Source of the DNA: Rhabdophis nuchalis
Taxonomy: Eukaryota > Chordata > Lepidosauria > Squamata > Natricidae
DNA: 64,000 nt
Assembly (NCBI GenBank): GCA_039707465.1
Contig: CM077647.1
Span: 170,434,163 to 170,498,162, forward strand
Reading direction: 5' to 3'
Part shown: positions 1-28,857 of the stretch, in pieces
Numbering within the stretch: the first letter of the stretch is position 1
Layout of the letters: each line of letters opens with the position of its first letter
The notes under the pieces: generated by a model
What the model saw: the letters and a program-made list of their open reading frames with translations, nothing else
Database searches by the model: none
Told to the model about the DNA's origin: nothing
Program-made: the position numbers and the translations under genes

Positions 1-1915
1 TTCTTTTCCTGCCCCCCCACGGGGGCGAGACGCCCCGTTTTTGGGGGTCTCCCGTAAAGCCGGCTTGCCTGGGTCGTCCTGCCCTAGCGGCAGCTGGAAA
101 GCGACCCTTGTCTTCGGCTTAGGTGGAGGAGGACATGCTGCGGGGGTTTTTTCCTTCGCCAATGGCGGGCGGCATCGTTTTGAAAATAAGAAGAGAGCTG
201 GCCGTCTGAGTCGGAAGGCTTCCCGGGGCTTCGGCTGCGAGGGTGAAAGTGAGTGGTTTTAAACATTTTTTTTCCTGCTGTCAGCCTGGGCTGAAAGAAC
301 TTGGAGGGGGGTGTCTGCTTGTTAAACCCCCCCTCGGACTAAAGCGGCACTTAAGAATGGCTCCTCGCTGCGAGGAAGCGGATATCTTTAATCTGGACTG
401 TTTGAAACAAGGGAAAGTGGTCTGCGGTTTGTCCTTGAAACAATGTATCTAGGTCTGGCTGATTTGAAACATTTTTTTTTTACCACTCTCTCCTTCTGGC
501 TCTGAGTCCGGGCGGTGGAAATGGCTTCTCTTTGTCCCTGAATGACTATTTTACTTATGGAAAATTTCCAGCGTCTCTTTGTGATTTGGACTCCCTCTGG
601 TTACTAAAGAAGAATTTTTTTGGGGGATTTGTGATCTCTTTTCTGGAGTGCCTTCGTTATTATACTTATTGACTTGGAAAATTGTTTCTCTCTTAGTTCC
701 TGAACTTTACAACTCTGAACTGAACTTTTGGCTCCTGATTTGCCTCAACAGCCCCACCCAAAAAACGCCATTTTAGTGGCACTGACTTTAACAACTAACC
801 ATGGCACAAGAATCAGCACTGGCAAGTTTAGAACTAAGGATGGCCTCTCTTGAATCTGTTATACAAACTTTGGTACAAGAAATCAAGGCCCAGAGGACAG
901 AAAATATCACCTTTAAAAAGGAATTATTGGACACACGGAAACAGGTGCTGGAGAACACACAGAAGAATGAAGAACTGGAAGGGGGGCTGGCGGGGGCTAA
1001 GGGAGAGATTAAAAATGTTACTAATGAGGTTGTGGAAATAAATGGGCATGTGTCTAGGATTGATATGGAAAGGATGACATATTTTTTGAGATTTCAGAGT
1101 GTTTCTGAGGAAACTGGTGAATGTCTCCCTGAACTCATGAGCACAATTATAGCAGACTATTTACATAAACCTAAGGATGAGATCAGGGGGGACATTGACC
1201 TAGCCTACAGAATTAACTCTGCATATGCCAGGATAAATGAAGTACCCAGAGAGATACATGTTAAATTTGTTAGAAGGTCAACCAGAGAGGAAATCTTGAA
1301 AGTGCAAAGAGGAGGTCCGTTAATTTACCAACAAAAGGAGGTTGCTATCCTAAAGCAGATCCCAAGAAAGATTAGAGAAGCAAGAAGGAAATTTTCCTTC
1401 TTGTCCAAAAAATTGTTTGACCACGGGATCTGGTTTAGGTGGGTGATGCCCGAAGGGATGCTGGTGTTCTGGGAAGGAGGAAGAGTGAGGATTAAAACAG
1501 TTGCTGAGGCGGAAGCCTTTTTTAAAAAACATTCCTCTGTCCTGGGGGAAGATCCAGGGGGGACAGGGGGGGCCACGGCCCCGCCCGCTGGGGGCCTGGA
1601 AGGAGAGATAGAAGATACAATTGCCAAGAGACTTAGATCTAAAAAATAACTTTGCCTTGACTTTTTGAATAATATTGTATAATATAACATGTGCATCTGG
1701 ATTTTTGTAAATGACTGACAGCATACAGAGAACTTAGAAATATGTACTTGCTTTTACTTTGTAGTGTATGGAAAATGTTTTTTATTAATGATTTATTTTG
1801 ATGTCCCGGTAGGGCCGACGACTTTGACGTGAATGCTCTCAAAATTTCTTTGTATCCCTTACCCTATCCTATTGAAAAACTGTAAAACCAATAAAACCTT
1901 TTCAATATAAAAAAC
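1..1915 (+). mobile_element. L1-type element with ORF1 but no ORF2 (HAL1-like)
   Basis: A GC-rich 5' leader (cut by the window edge) is followed by an intact ORF1 at 801-1649. After the stop there is only about 260 nt of 3' UTR with AATAAA (1890-1895). No reverse-transcriptase or endonuclease ORF follows. The layout resembles mammalian HAL1 (half-L1) elements; an internally deleted L1 is the alternative. It lies antisense in SUPT16H intron 10. Confidence 0.75.
801..1649 (+). CDS. LINE-1 ORF1 protein, intact, 282 aa
   Basis: The L1 ORF1p is an RNA-binding trimer and nucleic-acid chaperone needed for retrotransposition. Residues about 5-90 form a Leu/Ile/Val heptad coiled coil (LASLELRMASLESVIQTL...). 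About 90-190 match the RRM-like core (MTYFLRFQSV, IDLAYRIN, REIHVKFVRRSTREEIL). About 190-260 match the C-terminal domain (ILKQIPRKIREARRKFS, FRWVMPEGMLVFWEGGR). The Kozak context ACCATGG suits the start. A Gly/Pro-rich tail ends the protein. There is no stop or frameshift, so it is young or was recently selected. A non-LTR ORF1 of another clade is less likely, since the RRM/CTD order is L1-like. Confidence 0.85.
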   Translation: MAQESALASLELRMASLESVIQTLVQEIKAQRTENITFKKELLDTRKQVLENTQKNEELEGGLAGAKGEIKNVTNEVVEINGHVSRIDMERMTYFLRFQSVSEETGECLPELMSTIIADYLHKPKDEIRGDIDLAYRINSAYARINEVPREIHVKFVRRSTREEILKVQRGGPLIYQQKEVAILKQIPRKIREARRKFSFLSKKLFDHGIWFRWVMPEGMLVFWEGGRVRIKTVAEAEAFFKKHSSVLGEDPGGTGGATAPPAGGLEGEIEDTIAKRLRSKK

Positions 1916-1920
1916 CAGGA

Positions 1921-1957
1921 TGATTTATATATATATATATATAAATATAAATATATA
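1921..1957. repeat. (TA)n-rich spacer
   Basis: AT dinucleotide tract between the L1 3' end and the palindrome. Confidence 0.7.
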
Positions 1958-2144
1958 TTACCAACAGAAATTTTGGGCTCGAATGTGGTCTTCAGTGAAG
2001 GACCACCTATAATCTGTCTGGTATATATATGGTATATATATATATACCAGACAGGTATATATATATATACCATATATATACCAGACAGATTATAGGTGGT
2101 CCTTCACTGAAGACCACATTCGAGCCCAAAATTTCTGTTGGTAA
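1958..2144. repeat. 187-bp near-perfect palindrome
   Basis: Two 93-nt arms, mirror-paired about position 2051; the only mismatch I found is the 2049/2053 pair next to the centre. The outer arms are copies of one end of the local GTCCTCGACTTAC-type MITE. The inner part is alternating TA with paired GG/CC steps. It should be cruciform-prone. Confidence 0.9.
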
Positions 2145-2457
2145 TCGAGACAGACGAGTGAATTTTGCCCCCCTTTTACGACCTTTCTTATCACAGTTGC
2201 TAAGTGAATTACTGTGGGTGTTGAGTTAGTAACACCATTGTTAAGTGAATCGGGCTTTCCCGGGAGGTCGCAAAAAGGAGATCACGTGACCCAAGGGACA
2301 TTTCAACCATCATAAGTACAGCGGCCAAGCATCCGAACGTTGATCACATAACCCGCAACAGTAGTAAAGTGTGAAAACCAGATATAAAGTCCCTTTTTTC
2401 TCCCTGTTATAACGTCGGACGACCGCTAAGCGAACTGCTGTAAGTCGAGGACCAAAA
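2145..2457. mobile_element. MITE family A copy (ends like GTCCTCGACTTACGACC)
   Basis: A degraded member of the most repeated element in the window. Hallmarks are TTAAGTGAATC motifs, a GGTCGCAAAA block, a GATCACGTGACC block and an end resembling TAAGTCGAGGACC. It lies 5' of SUPT16H exon 10 on the low-coordinate side. Confidence 0.6.
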
Positions 2458-2479
2458 TAGAGGAGAAGAAACTCCTTCA

Positions 2480-23321
<20,842 letters not shown>

Positions 23322-23640
23322 CGGAGCGGCTCCCCTCAGCGTCGCCCCGCCTTCCCGCGCTCTCGCTCGCTCGCTCGCTCGGCCGCCGCCGCCGCCGCCG
23401 CGACCTTTCTCCTCGGGGCAACCCCGGAAGTGAAAAGTCTTCCTCCTTTCCCCCTCCCACTTCCACCCGCTCTCTAACGGAACACACACGTTCTTCTCGC
23501 GAGATTTACCGCACGGCGGCTGGCGGCTCAGCTTTGTGCGCGCTCGTTCTCCTTTATCTTTGAGCCCCGCCCCGCCCCGCCCCCCCCGCCCCGCCCCGCC
23601 GCTTTATTATTTCACTTCGGTTGATTAATAGTATTGGTTT
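23322..23640 (-). promoter_or_regulatory. SUPT16H: SUPT16H promoter and 5' UTR, GC-rich island
   Basis: GC- and CpG-rich DNA just upstream of the SUPT16H start codon. It holds CCGGAAGT (23424-23431, ETS/GABPA type), the palindrome TCTCGCGAGA (23495-23504, the CGCG element recognised by BANP in vertebrate housekeeping promoters) and clustered GC boxes (about 23564-23601, SP1/KLF type). No TATA box was seen at a fitting distance. This is typical of a constitutive promoter. The motifs are seen directly; their use is inferred from known promoter biology. The transcription start was not determined. Confidence 0.75.
23495..23504. promoter_or_regulatory. TCTCGCGAGA (BANP/CGCG) palindromic element
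   Basis: An exact ten-base palindrome 174 nt upstream of the SUPT16H ATG. In mammals this motif is enriched in CpG-island promoters of essential genes and is bound by BANP. It is probably the main activator site here. Confidence 0.6.
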
Positions 23641-24119
23641 ATTTATTTATTTTATTTATTCAATTTATTATATTTTTGATTTATTTTTATTAATTTAATT
23701 TTATCTAATTTTAATTAATTAATTATCAAGCAAGCAGGCCTTCGTTTCTTCCAGCGGTTGCGTTAGCAGGCATATATTACACGTGTTAGGTTTTTGAGCT
23801 GATCAATAAATAAATCAGGGAGACTATATATGGGTGTGGGTGTGAGTGGGTGTGTATGTATATGTCAGGGGTCTGCAAAGTCGGCTCTTTTAAGACGGGT
23901 GGACTTCAACTCCCAGAATCCCACAGCCAGCATAGCTTTATATATGTTTAGCGATATAGATATATATATATAGGGTCTACGAAAACATATATATATATAT
24001 ATATATTTATTTATTCGGGTCTTTTCCCGTGTAAAATTAAAGGTGTTTTTGCAACGTTTCGATGGGATCAACCCCATCATCATCATTAAATATGTAGATA
24101 TTTAAATGCTTTATTATTT
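23641..24119. other. AT-rich gap between two CpG blocks, repeat pieces
   Basis: It holds TTTATT-rich DNA, a SINE scrap (TGATCAATAAATAAATCAGG), half of the palindromic hAT MITE (about 23867-23940) and (TA)n tracts. Confidence 0.5.
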
Positions 24120-24440
24120 CTCCCGCGCTTTCCCCGCCCCCTGCCGAGAGTGACGATCTGAGGGGACCGCGCACGCGCAGGCGGTTGGCCTTTCAGCTGA
24201 ATCCCGCGCTGTGACCGGGTTCAGGCTCGCGCGCCTACCACGTGACCGCGAATGGCGCGAAGGGTTTTTTCTTTTTTTTTTGCGGGTCACGCGGCCTCTT
24301 TTCCCGCTTTCTTTTGGCCCGCCTCAGGCTGTTCCGCGTGGGGGCGGTCCCAAACGAACACGTGATCTCGGGAAACGTTTGTGGGGATAAAATGTACGCA
24401 TGCGCTTAGGGCAAAAGCCCTCGCTTCGCCTACAAACGTA
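24120..24440. promoter_or_regulatory. Second CpG-rich block upstream of SUPT16H
   Basis: A GC-rich stretch with two CACGTGA E-boxes (24239-24245 and 24359-24365) and an NRF1-like GCATGCGC (24398-24405). A further GCGCATGCGC lies at 24922-24931. It could be a distal part of the SUPT16H promoter or a separate upstream/antisense start. No conserved coding exon was seen beside it. Confidence 0.4.
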
Positions 24441-25120
24441 GAGATAATTACAGAACACGTGGTCTACAACGTTTTGAAGGGGTCAAAATCGGGTTTTTTT
24501 AAATTAAAAAACTGCACTCATAGCTGAAAAATCAGGGTCACCCAACGCTTTTATTTTCTATTTATCTTGCAACGTTGGCATTTGGCTAACACTCCATAGT
24601 TCCCTAAGGCTAAGCCAATTTTTTCCCCTCAGCCTCCATTAACCCATCTTTAAAGGTGAAGGGGCCGTTTTTCCTTATGGACATAAAATCTATGGCTAGA
24701 TTTAAAACGTAAAGCAATTCGGTAACTCCCTGCTCGATGCCCGTTACCTCCACTTCCCAACATAAATTAGTCCCCCCCCCCCCCCAAATTTGTAGTTTCT
24801 GACATGACAAAGATAGTATGAAGCGATCCCGGAAGTATTGTATCCATGCATGGAGACGCTCTAATTTATAGCTCTCCTGTCAAAGCCCTTCCACCGCCTG
24901 GAGTTACATGAATATTATTCGGCGCATGCGCGGAGTATATTCAGACCCAGTGGTGCCTTTTTAAGCGGGGAGGGGGGGGATTCCAAGGGGTGAAGTTTGC
25001 ACTTACACCACCCTTAAAAGTGTATGTGTGTGCTTTACAAAGAACACAAAATTATTTTCCCTGCAAAGCAGTGTCTAGGAAACCTCAATCTGGCCTTTTA
25101 TCCAGGATATGGGGCAAAAA
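24441..25120. other. Unassigned intergenic DNA
   Basis: No gene recognised. An NRF1-like site lies at 24922-24931 and an ETS-like CCGGAAGT at about 24828. Confidence 0.35.
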
Positions 25121-25124
25121 GTAT

Positions 25125-25560
25125 AAACTACTTACGACTAGTCCCCCAACTTACGACCAACAATCGAGCCCAACATTTCTGTTGCTAAGTAAGACATTGG
25201 TTGAGTTTTGCCCCCTCTGACGATCTTCCCATAGTTGTTATGTGAGTCATTGCTGTCGTTAAGTGAGTAACAGCTGTTAAGTGAATCTGGCTTCCCACAT
25301 TGATCCGCTTGTCAGAAGATCGCAAAGGGGGATCACAGGACCCCAGGGCACTATAACCGTCATAAATACGAGTCAGTTGCCAAGTGTCTCAATTTTGTGG
25401 GTTTCAAAAATTTTTAGAACCTACTCTGTAGGTGTGGCCTATTTTATGGGTGTGGCTTGGCAGTCATGTGACAGAGTGGGAGTGGCCACCTTTTAAAATG
25501 TGAAACTCATTTAACAACGCTCTTGCTTAGCAATCAAAATTTTGAACTCAATTGTGATGA
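25125..25560. mobile_element. MITE family A copy
   Basis: It opens ACTTACGACCAACAATCGAG and carries the TTAAGTGAATCTGGC and GAAGATCGCAAAGGGGGATC blocks. Confidence 0.6.
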
Positions 25561-25565
25561 TAAAT

Positions 25566-25603
<38 letters not shown>

Positions 25604-25735
25604 TTCCTTCCTTCCTTCCTTCCTTCCTTCTTTCCTTTCCTTTCCTTTCCTTTCCTTTCCTTTCCTTTCCTTTCCTTTCCTTTCCTTTCCTTCCCTTCCC
25701 TTCCCTTCCCTTCCGTTCCCTTTCCTTCCCGTTGG
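25566..25735. repeat. (TTTC)n/(TTCC)n polypyrimidine tract
   Basis: About 170 nt of C/T only, in successive CTTT, CCTT and CTTTC blocks. Confidence 0.95.
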
Positions 25736-26049
25736 GTCACTGGCAGCGGTGGGCCAGATTTACTTCTAGGTACGCCGGTGGAACCCCCTCTCACCGGTTC
25801 TCTAAATTTCACCATCCGGCTCTCGCGAGTAGGTGCGAGCCTGCAGAAACCCATCACTGATTTGAAGTTACAACAGCACTGGAAAAAAGTAAGCTATAAT
25901 CCTTTATCATGCTATCATGTTTGTTGCTGAGATGTTTGTGTAAAAACAGTGTTTTTCAAACTTGGCAACCTTTAAGATAGGTGGATTTGAACTTTCAGAA
26001 TTCCCTATCCATCAGGGAAGTTTTGGACATAGTTTGGTTCATTTAGTGA

Positions 26050-27335
26050 CTGTTCAAAGTTACATTGGCACTGAACATGCTTGTGAAGAAGGAACAGAAG
26101 AAGTTGTACAGAAGAAGCATTCTCAGGAAGATAAATCTATCTCAGCATCTACTTCTGTCCTACTATCGCAGCACTATTGAGAGTGTCCTTGCATTCTTGC
26201 ATGGTGTGGGAACAGCTCTGTAGCAGACAAAAAAGCTTTACAGAGAATCATTAAAACTGCCCAGAATATCATCAGGCTCCAGCTGCTAGTCCTGGATGGC
26301 ATCTTCGCACTCTGTTGGAGGAAGTTGCATAACATTCTCAGAGACTCTTCCTAGCCTGCTTACAATCTTTTTAAACTGTTGCCTTCTGGCAGAAGATACA
26401 GAAAAATTAAAACTAGGCCCACACCTCTTCTGAATAGCTTTTATCCCAGAGGTATAATTGCACTCAACAATGAACTAAAGGGTCACCATCAGTGAGCTAT
26501 TGGACAGCACTACAGTGGTACCTCGCTTCACGAACTTAATTCGTGAACTGACTCTGTTCGTGTTGCGAATTGGTCGTGAAGCGAGGCACAATTTCCCATA
26601 GGGTTCAATGTAAATCCGGTTAATCCGTTCTGACCTTGTTTTTTGGGTTCAATGTAAAGCAGCTGAGGGGCGATGGAGCAAGCCAGCATGACTTTCGCCC
26701 GTCTCTTTCTGGGCTCGGCGCTTCTGCTTGTCGGGACGCTTCCCAGAAGCACGGAGCCCAGAAAGAGACGGGCGAAAGTCATGCTGGCAGCCGCTCGCGG
26801 GGTGTGTGTGGAAGCGAAGGCAGGGGGGAAGGAGCTGCCTTCCCGGCCGGGCTCCGCAGCTGAAGGACGATGGAGCAAACCGCGCAAACTGCTCCATCGC
26901 CCCTCAGCTGCGGAGCCCGGCCGGGAAGGCAGCTCCTTCCCCCCTGCCTTCGCTTCCACGCGCACACCCGTCCCCCTCACAACATTCGTTCGTAGATGAA
27001 ATGTCCGCGGCTCCTGTACGTGAAGCGAGGCGGGGTTCGTGCAGCGGAGCACATTTTTGGGAAAATTTCTGGTCGTACAGCGAATTGGTCGTGAAGAGAG
27101 GCGTTCGTGAAGCGAGGTACCACTGTACTTGGTCTGTTGTGTGGATGTTTGGGTGATTTAGGGGTGGGGAATTTTGGGGGGGGGATTGGGGATTGTTATG
27201 TGTGTTGGGCCTGGTCTCTGGATGTTATGTGACTTTCGTTGTATGTGTAAACTGTGTATATACGTACAATGACAAAGTAAAGTTGTATAAAGTAAAAAGT
27301 AAAAAAAAAAGTAAAAAGTAAAGAAAAGAACAAAG
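26050..27335 (+). pseudogene. Non-LTR retroelement 3' part, split by a mariner-type MITE
   Basis: Degraded coding reads like the C-terminal zone of a vertebrate non-LTR polyprotein (IESVLAF, KALQRIIKTAQNIIRL, LLPSGRRYRKIK, NSFYPRGI-type words). The 3' UTR resumes after the MITE at 27128 and ends in AAAGTAAAAAG tracts. The family was not settled. Confidence 0.5.
26513..27125. mobile_element. Mariner-type MITE with two internal hairpins, TA duplication
   Basis: The TIRs CAGTGGTACCTCGCTTCAC and GTGAAGCGAGGTACCACTG are flanked by TA (26511-26512, 27126-27127). Inside are two large GC-rich inverted repeats, about 26690-26792 and about 26812-26960. No intact transposase was seen. Confidence 0.85.
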
Positions 27336-27480
27336 TGGCAGGACCATTTGTCACACCTGCCACATTGCAGCATCTCTGGTCACATGATCAAAATTCACTC
27401 CCAGTTATATAAGGGATGTAGGGATGTAAACTTAGGTAAGTTTACATCCAGTTGTAAGGGATGTAAACTTAGGTAAGGAT

Positions 27481-27936
27481 ATGGAGGTTTTGAAAGAGTT
27501 CAGATGTTTGCCCGGTGCTACAGCCAGCAGAGACAAGAGGCGTATTCTTAAGATAGTCAAGAATGCAAGTAAGGACTGTGAAGTTGATGCTATTATACAT
27601 CTTGGCACAAATGATCTGTCCCAAAAAGATGTAGCTTCTGTGCAGAATGATTTCCAGAGTTTGGGGTACGAACTTAGTAGTACAGGTTGTAGGCTTATCT
27701 TCTCAGAGGTTATACCAGTATACAAGGAACAAAAAGGAAAGGGCCAGCGCATAGCAGAGTTTAATGTGTGGCTAAAGGAGTGGTGTAAAAAGGAAGGCTT
27801 TGGTCTTATTAGTCATGATCCCTGCAGCTGGTCCAATGATAAACTGTACAAAAGAGATGGTTTGCACCCATCCAAGAAAGGGACTGAGTTACTTGGCATT
27901 AAATTCACAGATTTCCTGGCTAAACATTTAAACTGA
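27481..27936 (+). CDS. CR1 ORF1 C-terminal part (SGNH esterase-like)
   Basis: It encodes 151 aa with DAIIHLGTNDLSQKD and a DGLHPSKKG end, the blocks of the SGNH-hydrolase-like domain known from CR1 ORF1. The catalytic Asp/His block is present. The Ser block would lie upstream and is missing by 5' truncation. The function in CR1 is RNA/lipid-associated but unsettled. The Met at 27481 is internal, not a real start. Confidence 0.75.
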   Translation: MEVLKEFRCLPGATASRDKRRILKIVKNASKDCEVDAIIHLGTNDLSQKDVASVQNDFQSLGYELSSTGCRLIFSEVIPVYKEQKGKGQRIAEFNVWLKEWCKKEGFGLISHDPCSWSNDKLYKRDGLHPSKKGTELLGIKFTDFLAKHLN

Positions 27937-28195
27937 ATAGTGGGGACAGAGAATCAATAGATAAAGAACATTTCTGTCCCCAGCAAACTAAAATTCATAG
28001 GGTTATCAGTGCATGTAACATAGATATTTGTGCGGGTAATATTATCAACACTGCTGTCAAGCAAAACCAAACAATTAACAGTGTGTGCCATACCATGTAC
28101 ATGAACCATACAAGTGGCAAAGAAATAGGGGCAAAGAGAACCATAGTCAGGCATAACACAGGTTTCGTAGACAGTAAACACAGGGTCAATCAAAA

Positions 28196-28857
28196 TGGAC
28201 TCAAATGTCTATACACCAATGCAGAGTATGAGGAATAAACAGGGTGAATTAGAAGTTCAAGTAAATGAGGGCAGATATGATATTGTTGCCATTACAGAAA
28301 CTTGGTGGGATGAAACCCACAAATGGAACATACAGCTAGAAGGATTTAAATTATTTAAAAGATAGACCAAATAAAAGAGGAGGTGGAGTTGCACTATATA
28401 TAAGAAATAATTACATCTCTACAGAAATAGAGCACAACAATGATGAGAACTATCTTGAATGTATTTGGGTCAATATTAAAGGTTGGGGGGGGGGGAATGA
28501 TATTGTCATAGGTCTATACTACAGGCCACCCAACCAAGCAGAGGAAGTGGATGAACTTTTTGCTAACCAACTAACTAAGGTATGTAGGAAGTACACTACA
28601 ATAGTAATGGGAGATTTTAACTACCCTGACATCAATTGGGAAACAAACTCTGCACCAAGTGGAAGATCCAACAGGTTCCTAACAAACCTAGCAGACAACT
28701 TTGTTTCCCAAAAGGTAGAGAAGGGAACAAGGGGATCAGCAATATTGGACTTAATTCTCACTAACAGAGAGGAAATGATAGAAGGTGTAGAAGCTACAGG
28801 AACTTTGGGGGCAAGCGATCATGAAATACTGGAATTCAACATTATGCGTGGTACAAA
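28196..28857 (+). pseudogene. CR1 ORF2 endonuclease half (frameshifted)
   Basis: It begins MDSNVYTPMQSM, then ITETWWDE and [12 protein letters not shown]. Further on are [12 protein letters not shown] and [14 protein letters not shown], the AP-endonuclease catalytic words. One frameshift lies near 28348. The reading is cut by the L2 at about 28857. Confidence 0.85.

Noticed and set aside
1325..1724. 123-124-codon antisense ORFs over the L1 ORF1
   Set aside because: Shadow frames of a well-supported ORF1 with no protein resemblance.
26528..27156. Several 60-174-codon ORFs on both strands
   Set aside because: Mirror ORFs created by the internal inverted repeats of the mariner-type MITE.
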